Of a DNA stretch of 64,000 bases, positions 16,880-23,936 are shown one piece after another. The notes under the pieces are model-generated. The model was not told the origin of the DNA and ran no database searches. It saw only the letters and a list, made by a program, of their open reading frames with translations. This DNA comes from Streptomyces sp. NBC_01304 (GTDB taxonomy: Bacteria; Actinomycetota; Actinomycetes; Streptomycetales; Streptomycetaceae). Within the stretch, counting starts at the first letter, position 1; each line of letters starts with the position of its first letter. A program made the position numbers and the translations under genes. The stretch is taken from contig NZ_CP109055.1 of the NCBI RefSeq assembly GCF_035975855.1, positions 7,564,001 through 7,628,000 of the forward strand. Direction: 5' to 3'.

Positions 16880-17375
16880 CGGGTGCTTGTCCCATCTGCC
16901 AGGACCATGCGAAGTCGATCAGCCGGACGCCGCGTGGGGGGTGGATGCTGTGGGAGGGCTGGAGATCGGTATGAACCCATCCTCGGGCGTGGAGGATGGC
17001 CACAGCCTGGCACAGTTCGATAGCCGCGGCGACGGCCTGCGCCTGGCCCTCCGTGTGCTTGCGCACGGGTGTGAAGACCTCCCATGTTGACGGCCCGTTG
17101 AACCATGGGGTGACGAGCCACGAATCGCCCTCGTAGTTGCCGGATGTGACCTCGTACTCAGGCAGGTCGAGGGCCTCGAGTGTCGTGGCTTCCCGTGTGG
17201 TGACGGCTTGTCCTTCGCCGTAGCCGATCTTCACCGCTACCGTGCCGGTCGGGCCGGTCGCCTTCCACACGGCGGAGCCTCGCCGGTCAGTGATCTCCTT
17301 CAGGTCGGCACGGCCGCCGCAAGCTGCTTCGGCTGCAGCGAGGGCTTGGGGTGGACAAGCAGAGAACTCGACCAT
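16812..17375 (-). CDS. Kinase/phosphotransferase-like protein, C-terminus replaced
   Basis: 187 residues. The protein-kinase/aminoglycoside-phosphotransferase fold is visible: a small lobe with 'TVAVKIGYGEGQAVTTREATTLE' supplying the Lys and Glu, then the catalytic loop 'HARGWVHTDLQPSH' and 'RLIDFAWSW', the DFG-equivalent Asp. Directly after that Asp motif the kinase-like sequence stops, and the last ~20 residues belong to an HNH nuclease frame (see 16646-16879). The usual C-terminal helices are therefore missing. The gene is divergent from the propeller-like gene at 17504. It may be a pseudogene, since kinases normally need the lost part, although the active-site residues remain. Confidence 0.6.
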   Translation of the reverse strand: MVEFSACPPQALAAAEAACGGRADLKEITDRRGSAVWKATGPTGTVAVKIGYGEGQAVTTREATTLEALDLPEYEVTSGNYEGDSWLVTPWFNGPSTWEVFTPVRKHTEGQAQAVAAAIELCQAVAILHARGWVHTDLQPSHSIHPPRGVRLIDFAWSWQMGQAPDRRKAFANDLTHPQLLAVSAAF

Positions 17376-17503
17376 GCCTTTACCGCCTGCCAGTCGTTGG
17401 GGGGCTTCGCGAACACATCCCGCCCATCGTCTACTGCGATGGCAGGGTGCGTGAGGGACAGCAGCGGACGTGTGTTGTCAGTGGGGCCGGTGAGAATGGC
17501 GTG

Positions 17504-18850
17504 ATGACTCACGCCATACCTGTGCCGCTGCCGTCCGCGCTCATCGACCATCACGCTGTCGATCTGGGCCGCAAGCCCACCAGCGGCTGGGGCATGAACG
17601 TCAACGACGTCGCCACCGCGCCCTCCGGCGAGATCTACGCCCTCTCCAACGTCTACCGCCACACCTACGGCACGGCCGAGGACGAAGCCGACCCGGCGAA
17701 GGCGGACTTCGGCTACTCGCTGGTGAACAAGTACGCCCCGGACGGCACCCTGCTGGCCACTGCGGTCTCCGGGCAGCACGAGTTCCTGCCCCAGGACACG
17801 ACGTTCGGTGGCCCCACAACAGGGCTGGGCCGGGGCCTGTGGTGGGCCAAGGGACTCTGCGTCCTGCCCGACGGGACACTGGCGGCCACCGGACCGGGTG
17901 ACCAGACCCATCTGGTCACCGCAGACCTCACGGCGGTGACCGCGCACCACGACATGCCCAGCCGCCGCCACGAGGACGGCCCGCGTGACCCGTTCGCCTC
18001 CTGGATCAGCACGACCCCCGCCGGACGGCTGCTGTGCACGACCGGCGAGTACGGGCTCTACAACTACGGCAACCTGCTCGACAACATCGTGGCGATCACC
18101 GACCAATCCCTTACCCCGACCTCGAAGCCATCGCTGCGGGCCCTGGCATCCATGGAGGCGGAACCCGTCAAGCACACCCAGGCCGACCTGCGGCCGGGCG
18201 TTCTGTTCAATGGGAAGCCTGTCGGCATGGATCATCGGCCGCGGCCCTCGCTGACCGAGCACCTCACGGAGCTTGAGCAGACTGCGCGGCAGTGGGATTG
18301 GGACGATGCCCGGCTCGGCCGGCCCGCGGTGGTGCGTGAGGATTTGTTCGTCGTCCCCGTCTATGGGCACATCTATCGGGGCGGCAGTCGCGGCCAGCGG
18401 TTCGCCTTCGTCCTGGTCAGCGATGAGGGCGAGTTCGTCGGCCAACTCGGAGGCATGCACTTGCACCGCGACAGCCCCTTCACTGGCTTCTGCTTCGAGA
18501 TTGCCGCCGACCCGGTACGCGAGCGGATCTACCACCTCAACCGGTACGGGCTGTTCGCCTGGACGGCCACCGGAATCCGAGCCCAACGCCTGGACCTGGA
18601 AGACAAGCGGTACAAGTTGCTTAAGCACTTCACGCTCGTGGACTGCACCCCCGCGGGCGAGCTGATCCTCGTTCACCGCACGCAGCACCTGCTGCTCCGT
18701 ATCGCGTGTCCTGATGCTCTCGGTGACCTCGGCCAGGCGGTGGAGGATGCGCTGCGCTCCTACGCCAGGGAGCGCACTGCCCTCAAAAGGCAGTGGCAGC
18801 CGGTGAATTGGCACTGGGTCGACAGCACGGCTCCACTGCACCGCCTCTGA
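17504..18850 (+). CDS. Beta-propeller-like hypothetical protein
   Basis: 448 residues from ATG 17504. Repeating strand-turn-strand patterns such as 'APSGEIYALSNVYRHTYG', 'LCVLPDGTLAATGPGDQ' and 'STTPAGRLLCTTGEYGLYN' suggest a beta-propeller of the NHL/YWTD style. No signal peptide. It is divergent from the kinase-like gene, with 128 bp between the two starts, so the two may share a control region. Function unknown. A role as binding partner or sensor for the kinase-like protein is possible, but rests on position only. Confidence 0.55.
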   Translation: MTHAIPVPLPSALIDHHAVDLGRKPTSGWGMNVNDVATAPSGEIYALSNVYRHTYGTAEDEADPAKADFGYSLVNKYAPDGTLLATAVSGQHEFLPQDTTFGGPTTGLGRGLWWAKGLCVLPDGTLAATGPGDQTHLVTADLTAVTAHHDMPSRRHEDGPRDPFASWISTTPAGRLLCTTGEYGLYNYGNLLDNIVAITDQSLTPTSKPSLRALASMEAEPVKHTQADLRPGVLFNGKPVGMDHRPRPSLTEHLTELEQTARQWDWDDARLGRPAVVREDLFVVPVYGHIYRGGSRGQRFAFVLVSDEGEFVGQLGGMHLHRDSPFTGFCFEIAADPVRERIYHLNRYGLFAWTATGIRAQRLDLEDKRYKLLKHFTLVDCTPAGELILVHRTQHLLLRIACPDALGDLGQAVEDALRSYARERTALKRQWQPVNWHWVDSTAPLHRL

Positions 18851-19224
18851 TCGCGTAGCGCGGCCGGGCTCGCGCCGTGGGACGCCGCCCTTGCTTTCGA
18901 TGGCATTTACACCGCCCGGCCCACGTCATGGAGGTTGTGGCGGCTTCTCATGCAGGAAGCGTGACTCCCGTTTGCGGGCAGTGGACCGAACCGGGGGCTT
19001 GAATGGAGCGGGAAAGGGACGGAGCGGCCTGCCCGGTCATGGTTCTCCTCCGGGGGCCGCCTGCTCCGGAAGCGTCCGTGGGTATCACCCGAGGTCCGTA
19101 GCCTGGTCCTCGAGCGGGGCCCGTTCGGTTCGTGAGACTTCGTATCGGCGCCCCTTGGCTGACGCACAGTTGGGCTGCCGATATTCCAGTGGCGGCGGCT
19201 GCGCGCCGTACGCCACGCTCCACT
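18851..19224. other. Intergenic stretch without a gene
   Basis: 374 bp between the propeller-like gene and the phosphatase. Frames here are interrupted or show no codon bias, and I see no RNA gene, repeat or clear promoter. An in-frame GTG at 19132 could extend the next gene, but the extension looks non-coding. Confidence 0.4.
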
Positions 19225-19779
19225 GTGACCATCTTCTATCTGGTGCAGCATGCGGAGAAGGAACACCAACTCGGGGATCCCGGCCTCACTGCTCTGGGCC
19301 GGCGACAAGCCACTTGGACGGCGAGGTGGCTACAGGACATGAGGGTTGGTGCCGTGTTCAGCAGCCCGCTGCGGCGGGCGCGGGAGACGGCGCAGTTCAT
19401 CGCGGTGGCGTCGGGACTTGATGTTCAGGAGGATGCCCGGTTGCGCGAGCGGATGAACTGGTCCGATGACCAGCCCGTGGGAGCGTTTCTTGCTGACTGG
19501 GCGGCAACGGTCCGGGATCGGGATCATGTTCCCCGCTCCGGAGACTCCTCGCGGCATGCTGGCGCGCGTTTACTCGGGTGCTTGACCGACCTGGCGGTCG
19601 AGCGGGGGCCGGTTGCTGTGGTGACGCATGGAGGGGTCACGGTGGATCTGCTTCGCACCCTCGTCGGGGACGAGGTGCTGCCGGACAGTCTGCTGCACAA
19701 CGGAGTCCCCTCGTGCGCGATCACCACGCTCGACGGCGTGGCCGTTGTCGACATCGCTTCGCAGGCACACCTTCGATAG
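19225..19779 (+). CDS. Histidine phosphatase superfamily protein
   Basis: 184 residues from GTG 19225, placed so that the protein begins just before the catalytic strand 'FYLVQHAEKE'. Branch-1 histidine phosphatase features follow: 'GLTALGRRQA', 'VFSSPLRRARETAQFIA', 'RLRERMNW' and the second catalytic His in 'VAVVTHGGVTVDLLR'. The first motif reads QHA rather than RHG; the catalytic His is kept but the Arg that normally binds phosphate is Gln. I recall LVQHxEKE in related actinobacterial proteins, so this may be a subfamily trait. Likely acts on a small phosphorylated metabolite in the cytoplasm; substrate unknown. Confidence 0.75.
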   Translation: MTIFYLVQHAEKEHQLGDPGLTALGRRQATWTARWLQDMRVGAVFSSPLRRARETAQFIAVASGLDVQEDARLRERMNWSDDQPVGAFLADWAATVRDRDHVPRSGDSSRHAGARLLGCLTDLAVERGPVAVVTHGGVTVDLLRTLVGDEVLPDSLLHNGVPSCAITTLDGVAVVDIASQAHLR

Positions 19780-19794
19780 GGCGCCGAGGGCTGC

Positions 19795-20127
19795 CTACGG
19801 CTGCGGGATGGCGCCGTCTGGAAGGCCGTGGAGGGTGGCTGCGTGCCATGTTTCCGGCTTGAGGAACGACAGGGCGGCTGGGGCTGAGGTGCGGATCTCG
19901 TTTTGGCGGGCTTCCCAGTCTTGGCTGTGGTCGGTGCGTGCGTCGCAGCCCCAGCAGCCGTCCTCACCTTCTATGTGGCCCGCCATCCAGGCGTGAACAG
20001 CCGTACTGAGTACGACATCGAAGACGTCTTCGCCCTTGTGCAGGTTCCGGGCAGCGGTTGCCAGGACGACGCCAAGTTCTGGGCACTTTCGGGGCGGCAG
20101 GGGAGCGAGGGGATTCACGTTGATCAC
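19795..20127 (-). CDS. Hypothetical protein, last gene of leftward operon A
   Basis: About 110 residues from GTG 20127, which lies just past the stop of the previous gene; an upstream ATG (20220) would overlap that gene by 83 bp. Visible: 'KCPELGVVLATAARNLHKG' then 'GEDGCWGCDARTDHSQDWEA' with a CWGC pair, and a Trp-containing C-terminus. Such small CxxC proteins are common in the cargo of actinobacterial plasmids and ICEs. No function can be given. It is the distal gene of the operon that starts at 22358. Confidence 0.55.
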   Translation of the reverse strand: MINVNPLAPLPPRKCPELGVVLATAARNLHKGEDVFDVVLSTAVHAWMAGHIEGEDGCWGCDARTDHSQDWEARQNEIRTSAPAALSFLKPETWHAATLHGLPDGAIPQP

Positions 20128-20137
20128 TTTCGGGGGG

Positions 20138-20404
20138 TTACTGGTGGTGGTCGCCGATGTAGCGGGCGTAGACGTCGGCTGTGCCGTCCTCTGCCGTGCG
20201 GGCTTGGGCTTCGAAGGCACCGCCCGGGCGGAATGCTGCGTGCCTGCCGGTGCGGATGCGGTAGCTGAGGTTGGTGGCCCGGTTCCGGTTGCCGACGTTG
20301 GCTATGTGTGCCCACTTGCCAAGGTGCTCGCGGAGGGCTGCGGCGGTGTCGTACGCGTCCTGGTTGACGCGGGTGACGGGCAGGGGTTCGAAGCGGGCGT
20401 GCAT
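20138..20404 (-). CDS. Hypothetical protein (operon A)
   Basis: 88 residues, ATG 20404, overlapping the stop of the preceding gene by one base. The composition is Arg/Ala-rich with 'VNQDAYDTAAALREHLG' and 'GNRNRATNLSYRIRTGRHAA', suggesting a small basic protein of mixed alpha/beta structure. No motif recognised. Its place in the overlapping leftward gene series is the main support. Confidence 0.55.
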   Translation of the reverse strand: MHARFEPLPVTRVNQDAYDTAAALREHLGKWAHIANVGNRNRATNLSYRIRTGRHAAFRPGGAFEAQARTAEDGTADVYARYIGDHHQ

Positions 20405-20631
20405 CAGGAGTCTCCCGGGCTCATGCGGGTGGTCTCAGCGAGATGGCGGATCTTGGAGGCGATGGCGAAGTGGTCGTCTGCCAGGTGCTCACAGAGCATG
20501 TCGGCGAGGCGGGCGATCTCTTCCAGTGCCTGCTCGGCATTGAAGGGCGTGCCCGTGGGCGCGCTCTGACCGTGTGCCGCTGCATCGAGGGTGTGGTGCG
20601 GCGAGTTGAGGGTGCGGTCAGAGTGCGTCAT
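20404..20631 (-). CDS. Small helical protein (operon A)
   Basis: 75 residues from ATG 20631, preceded by an AAGGA ribosome site; a longer frame upstream lacks one. The C-terminal half, 'NAEQALEEIARLADMLCEHL' followed by 'ADDHFAIASKIRHLAETT', is a predicted two-helix hairpin. The N-terminus is Ser/His-rich and flexible. Stop and next start share one base (TGATG). Function unknown. Confidence 0.55.
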   Translation of the reverse strand: MTHSDRTLNSPHHTLDAAAHGQSAPTGTPFNAEQALEEIARLADMLCEHLADDHFAIASKIRHLAETTRMSPGDS

Positions 20632-20651
20632 GAGCGTTGTCCTTGATGAGG

Positions 20652-20771
20652 TCAGCGGTTGTTGCAGCGGCAGGTGTTGGTGATGGTGTTGAACCAGCTG
20701 TCGCAGGAGTTGCACCACATGGCGCCAGGGGTGGGCGGTACTTGAGAGTGTCGCTTGGTGCGGTCGATCAC
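20652..20771 (-). CDS. 39-residue Cys-rich miniprotein (operon A)
   Basis: A GTG at 20771 follows an AGGTGA ribosome site by about 8 bp. The product ends 'MWCNSCDSWFNTITNTCRCN' plus NR: two Cys pairs (CxxC and CxC) spaced as in a small zinc knuckle. It fits neatly between the VRR-NUC gene and the 20631 gene on the same strand. Too short for most gene finders; real status uncertain. Confidence 0.45.
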   Translation of the reverse strand: MIDRTKRHSQVPPTPGAMWCNSCDSWFNTITNTCRCNNR

Positions 20772-20787
20772 AGGACAGGTCACCTTT

Positions 20788-21108
20788 TCAGAGGTTGTCG
20801 GGGAGTTGGGCGCGGGGCCCGTTGGGGGCGAGGACGGTCACTATGTGGTCGAGGTCCTTGGGGCGCCACAGAGCGGCCTCGAAGCCGCACGCCGCCAGGT
20901 GTGTGAGCCAGTCGCGCTGGGCCGGGCGCAGGCGGCCGGTGTCCGACTTGAACTCGGCGAAGATCGTGCGCCTGGTCTTGGGGTGTCCGTAGACCTCGTC
21001 GGGCCATCCGGCGTCGCTGCGCTGTGAGTTGTGCGTGTGGTAGGCGAGTGTCCAGCCGCGGAGTGCGGCGATGTTGCGGACGTGCCGGCGGAACTGTTCC
21101 TCGGTCAC
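20788..21108 (-). CDS. VRR-NUC domain nuclease (operon A)
   Basis: 106 residues from GTG 21108, which overlaps the stop of the gene before it. The features of a VRR-NUC (PD-(D/E)xK) domain are visible: an N-terminal helix 'EEQFRRHVRNIAALRGW', 'SDAGWPDEVYG' supplying the catalytic Asp, 'RTIFAEFKSDTGRLRPAQRDWL' with the ExK motif and helical 'Q', and a final strand. Stand-alone VRR-NUC proteins are typical of phages and mobile elements, where they are thought to cut branched DNA during replication or recombination. The size (~100 residues) is normal for the phage form. Confidence 0.8.
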   Translation of the reverse strand: MTEEQFRRHVRNIAALRGWTLAYHTHNSQRSDAGWPDEVYGHPKTRRTIFAEFKSDTGRLRPAQRDWLTHLAACGFEAALWRPKDLDHIVTVLAPNGPRAQLPDNL

Positions 21109-21395
21109 GCGGCAGCCGTCCGGTGTGGCCGTGGGGCTATGGCCTCTTCGAGTGCGGCGCGGTGTGCGGCAGCGTCCGGATCGGGATTGCCCGGAATGCG
21201 GAGGAGGGTCGAAGGGTCCGGCAGGTTGGGGCGCCGGTGCTGTTCCTTGAGGAGTTCCCGCAGTGGCTGGCGGGTCGTCTCCTGGAGGATCGCCTCGAGG
21301 GGGCGGCCGTACTGCTCGACGATGAGGGCCCGGTGCACGGCTTCGTCGACGTCTTTGCGTAGGGCCTCGTCGTGTCGGGTGTTCGTGGCAGGCAT
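21105..21395 (-). CDS. Hypothetical protein (operon A)
   Basis: 96 residues from ATG 21395 after a GGAGA ribosome site. Predicted mostly helical: 'HDEALRKDVDEAVHRALIVE', 'PLEAILQETTRQPLRELLKE'. Charged, no Cys, no membrane segment. Overlaps the start of the VRR-NUC gene, so the two are coupled and may act together. A repeated control motif and a likely promoter lie 190-200 bp upstream (21583-21598). Confidence 0.55.
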   Translation of the reverse strand: MPATNTRHDEALRKDVDEAVHRALIVEQYGRPLEAILQETTRQPLRELLKEQHRRPNLPDPSTLLRIPGNPDPDAAAHRAALEEAIAPRPHRTAAA

Positions 21396-21582
21396 GTTCG
21401 GGGTTCTCCGTGGGTGGGCCGGGACCCGCATGGGGGTTGCGGGTCCCGGCCGGAGGGGTGGCCCGTATCTGACGGGCCGTTCTGGGCGGGCGGGGCGCGG
21501 GGGGTCGCTGCCCGTCCAGAAGTCGGGTGGGTGGTCGGGCCGTGCCTGGGCTCGACAACGATCACGAACCTAGCACGAGTTT

Positions 21583-21598
21583 CTATCGTGACCTATTT
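21583..21598 (-). promoter_or_regulatory. Repeated operator-like motif AATAGGTCACGATA
   Basis: On the minus strand the 16-mer AAATAGGTCACGATAG lies upstream of the 21395 gene. Fourteen bases are identical to 29880-29893, upstream of the recombinase-like gene, and a shorter form (AAAATAGGTCGC) occurs at 22101-22112 upstream of the 22080 gene. A TCACGA/TCGTGA inverted repeat (21562-21567, 21586-21591) surrounds a TAGGTT that could be a -10 box. Confidence 0.4.
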
Positions 21599-21612
21599 CG
21601 GGTGGGTTTTGC

Positions 21613-21801
21613 TCAGTCGGTGATGGCGAGTTCGTCGTCGTGGTAGGCGAGGGGCTTCGGTGCGCCGTCCCACTGGACCATGTTGAGCTCCTCGCCGGTG
21701 ATCGGGTCGTGGGCGTGGTTGACCACGTGCCCGCATACTCGGAGCCCCCCGGTGGGGGCGGACTTGACGGGGGTGACGGCGGTACGCATGGCGAGGCTCA
21801 T
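21613..21801 (-). CDS. Small hypothetical protein (operon A)
   Basis: 62 residues, ATG 21801 after an AAGGAG ribosome site. The sequence 'GLRVCGHVVNHAHDPITGEE' and 'MVQWDGAPKPLAYHDDELA' suggests a small beta-rich fold. Probable plasmid-type cargo; no function recognised. Confidence 0.5.
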   Translation of the reverse strand: MSLAMRTAVTPVKSAPTGGLRVCGHVVNHAHDPITGEELNMVQWDGAPKPLAYHDDELAITD

Positions 21802-21819
21802 GAGCGGGCTCCTTGCTGG

Positions 21820-22080
21820 TCAGTTGGTGTGCGCGAGGGTGTCGAGTGCGTGGCCCCATTCGGCGGTCAGGGGTTCATCGAATGAGCAGCCTGCGCCGGT
21901 GTCCTCGAAGTCGGTGGCACGCCAGTCCATGGGGGTGCCGGAGGTGGGGCGTTCGAAGTGCTGGATGCCGCCTTCGGGCAGTGTGATGGCCAGGCGGGTC
22001 ACTCCTGGTGGGGCTGCGGATGGTGTGACGCGGGTGCCGGTGGTGAGTGCCTCGTGGGCGAGGGCATCTCCGAGGTTCAT
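21820..22080 (-). CDS. Hypothetical protein (operon A)
   Basis: 86 residues, ATG 22080 after an AGGAAG ribosome site. 'VTRLAITLPEGGIQHFERPTS' and 'MDWRATDFEDTGAGCSFDEP' are the most structured parts; the N-terminus is Ala/Thr-rich. No known motif. It lies between the zinc-ribbon gene and the 62-residue gene, with an AAAATAGGTCGC motif just upstream. Confidence 0.5.
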   Translation of the reverse strand: MNLGDALAHEALTTGTRVTPSAAPPGVTRLAITLPEGGIQHFERPTSGTPMDWRATDFEDTGAGCSFDEPLTAEWGHALDTLAHTN

Positions 22081-22115
22081 GAAAAGGCTTCCTATTGGTT
22101 GCGACCTATTTTGAG

Positions 22116-22358
22116 TCAGCAGAGCGAGGCGAACCCGTCGCAGGTCGAGCAGGTCTCACCTGATCCCGGCTGGGTGCCGTCGGTGCAGTGTGGGCAGGGG
22201 AGGCGGCGGCCTGTGCCGTGGCAGTGGCCGCATTCCCGTTGCCGCTCGTACGGGCCGTGGTAGTACGTCACGACGGCTGATCCTTCGCACTCGTCGCACT
22301 CGGGGGCGGTGACGCCGAGGATTTCGTAAGCGTCCGCGACGGTCGGAGTGGCGAGCAT
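22116..22358 (-). CDS. DnaJ-type zinc-ribbon miniprotein (first gene of operon A)
   Basis: 80 residues, ATG 22358 after AGGAAGGA. Four Cys pairs are visible in the order CDEC, CGHCHGTG, CPHC and CSTC, i.e. the CxxCxGxG-like repeats of DnaJ zinc-binding domains. There is no J domain. Proteins of this type occur in phage and actinobacterial plasmid gene sets; they probably bind two zinc ions and assist protein folding or nucleic-acid binding, but the partner is unknown. It is the first gene behind the promoter at 22398-22462. Confidence 0.65.
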   Translation of the reverse strand: MLATPTVADAYEILGVTAPECDECEGSAVVTYYHGPYERQRECGHCHGTGRRLPCPHCTDGTQPGSGETCSTCDGFASLC

Positions 22359-22397
22359 GCTGGTCCTTCCTGGTCGATGGTGGGAGGCCCCCCCTTC

Positions 22398-22462
22398 GCC
22401 TTATAGTCCAATTCTACTCTTCATTTGGGGGGTGTCCAGCTCCCCGAAGTGGCCTCGATCAC
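22398..22462 (-). promoter_or_regulatory. Operon A promoter, twin of the parB promoter
   Basis: On the minus strand CTGGAC and TAGAAT are separated by 17 bp, close to the vegetative -35/-10 pattern. About 10-25 bp further upstream is GAAGTGGCCTCGATCAC on the plus strand (22446-22462), a GTGA-N6-TCAC-like half-palindrome. Order, spacing and most bases match 25402-25466 upstream of parB, so the two operons probably respond to the same regulator. Confidence 0.6.
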
Positions 22463-22527
22463 AGCCGACTTGCCGAGAGCGGCGCCAACCTGGCGCGGCA
22501 ATCGACCGGCAGCCATGATGCCCAGCC

Positions 22528-23034
22528 ATGGACACCGATATCCGGCTCGCGGGACCACACGACGCTCAAGCCCTGCACCAACTACAGCTCACCTTGGACC
22601 AGGAGTCGCAGTTCATGCTCCTGGAGTCAGGCGAGCGCGAGCTCGATGCCGAGCGGCTTCGCACGCGGCTGTCCGATGCTGCGAACCCGTCCTACACGCT
22701 GATCGCGTTCAGCAACGGCGCGGCGGCTGGCTACGTAGACGTTGGGACCGCTCCGTACGCCCGCGCCCGCGCAACAGGGCATGTGGTCATCGGCGTTGCT
22801 GCCACGCATGCGGGCCAAGGAATCGGGCGGGCCCTGCTTGTCGCCGCCCGCGAGCAAGCCCTGATCCGGGGGCTGCGCCGACTGGAACTGACTGTCATGG
22901 AGCACAACCGCCGTGCTCTCAACCTGTACTTGACGTGCGGCTACCAGATCGAAGGACTGCGCAGGGACGTGCTCACGGTCGATGGCAAGCCGGTCAGTGA
23001 GTACTACATGGCGCTTCTACTCGCCCCGGCCTGA
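22528..23034 (+). CDS. GNAT family N-acetyltransferase
   Basis: 168 residues, ATG 22528. The acetyl-CoA-binding motif A is clear: 'GVAATHAGQGIGRALLVAA' (Q/R-x-x-G-x-G/A). The fold is completed by 'RRLELTVMEHNRRALNLYLTCGYQIEG' and an N-terminal 'IRLAGPHDAQALHQLQ'. This is the RimI/phosphinothricin-type layout; the substrate (peptide N-terminus or small molecule) cannot be told. It is the only rightward gene between the two leftward operons and stands divergent from operon A, so it may share its control region. Confidence 0.85.
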   Translation: MDTDIRLAGPHDAQALHQLQLTLDQESQFMLLESGERELDAERLRTRLSDAANPSYTLIAFSNGAAAGYVDVGTAPYARARATGHVVIGVAATHAGQGIGRALLVAAREQALIRGLRRLELTVMEHNRRALNLYLTCGYQIEGLRRDVLTVDGKPVSEYYMALLLAPA

Positions 23035-23191
23035 CGGTGAGGTCCGGGTTGCGTGCCGGGCAAGGCGTCGTGACCCGGTTCGATGCTGGTGACGGTGCTG
23101 TCCAGGTGACAGGGTGCGGATCCGCCCTTGTGCGAGGTTGTTTCCCCCGTTGTCGGAGGACTTACGTCACGTACGCGTTTCGGTGCCGGCT

Positions 23192-23365
23192 TCAAGCTCT
23201 GAGCGTGTCCGGCGGTCCGAGGATGCTTTCGACATCCGCGATCCGAGGATCATCGGTGTGCGCAGTCCACCTGGCAGTTGTTCCGCAGGCCAGGGTGATC
23301 TCGATTGATGCCCTCACCACGTCGGTGCCCTGCAGCTCGGTGGTGCCCTCGGCCTGATTCGTCAT
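23192..23365 (-). CDS. 57-residue hypothetical protein (last gene of operon B)
   Basis: ATG 23365 is preceded by AGGAG at an ideal distance. The 58 codons show typical GC bias and end in TGA at 23192. The product contains 'ASIEITLACGTTARWTAHTD' and 'DDPRIADVESILGPP', a likely two- or three-strand beta element. Family unknown. It is the distal gene of the parB operon; the 157 bp between it and the GNAT gene hold nothing I recognise. Confidence 0.6.
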   Translation of the reverse strand: MTNQAEGTTELQGTDVVRASIEITLACGTTARWTAHTDDPRIADVESILGPPDTLRA

Positions 23366-23435
23366 ATGCGAACTCCTAGCTTTCGTTGGCGGGCGTACGG
23401 AGTCGTCGGTCCCCCGGCTGTGGCGGTAGGGGTGT

Positions 23436-23678
23436 TCACGGCTGGCGGCCGCCAGGGCCGAAGGCTGTGATGACTGCGTGGCGCAGCTCTGAGAGCAGGG
23501 CGTACGTGTGGATGGCCGTCTCGCGGCCGGTGGCCGACTGGTGGACGTACGCCTCGATGTGGTTGTTCCAGCCGAATCCGTGCGCGAGCAGGGAGGCTTC
23601 GGTTGCCTCGTCGCGGTCGGCTTCGGAGCGTGGCGCGGCTACGACGCCGTGCTCGGTGTCGATGGTGACCACGTACAT
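23436..23678 (-). CDS. Hypothetical protein (operon B)
   Basis: 80 residues, ATG 23678 after GGAG. 'MYVVTIDTEHGVVAAPRSEA' then 'LLAHGFGWNNHIEAYVHQSA' and a helical 'SELRHAVITAF' suggest a compact alpha/beta protein. No known motif. Part of the parB operon of small plasmid-type genes. Confidence 0.55.
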   Translation of the reverse strand: MYVVTIDTEHGVVAAPRSEADRDEATEASLLAHGFGWNNHIEAYVHQSATGRETAIHTYALLSELRHAVITAFGPGGRQP

Positions 23679-23705
23679 GAGGGTTCTCCAGGCGGGGTGG
23701 GGTGG

Positions 23706-23936
23706 TCAGAAGAGCTGGTCCTGGCCGTCTGTGGCGGCGGGGGAGTGAGGCCGTGAGCCTCGGACAGCCGGTGTCCGTACGGGTTCGCCGAAGAGAGCTT
23801 GGGTGCCGGTCTGGTCCGGGGTGGCCGGGATGCGTACCGGGCCGGTGGGGACCGGCAGTTCGAGGGGTGCGTCATGGTCGAACTCGGCGTGCTGCATGGC
23901 CGTCCAGTCGCGGCCGGCCGAAGTATCGGAGCTCAC
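23706..23936 (-). CDS. Hypothetical protein (operon B)
   Basis: 76 residues. GTG 23936 overlaps the stop of the upstream gene, showing coupling. The sequence is Pro/Thr/Asp-rich ('LELPVPTGPVRIPATPDQTG') with a final 'DGQDQLF', which resembles the short C-terminal peptide by which proteins bind the beta sliding clamp (QxxLF). That similarity is suggestive only. No folded domain is evident. Confidence 0.5.
   Translation of the reverse strand: MSSDTSAGRDWTAMQHAEFDHDAPLELPVPTGPVRIPATPDQTGTQALFGEPVRTPAVRGSRPHSPAATDGQDQLF

Noticed and set aside
18907-19308. 133-residue minus-strand frame
   Set aside because: Random composition, no ribosome site, overlaps the start of the phosphatase gene.
20788-21558. 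256-residue version of the VRR-NUC protein
   Set aside because: The first 150 residues are Pro/Arg-rich shadow of the neighbouring gene; the domain starts at GTG 21108.
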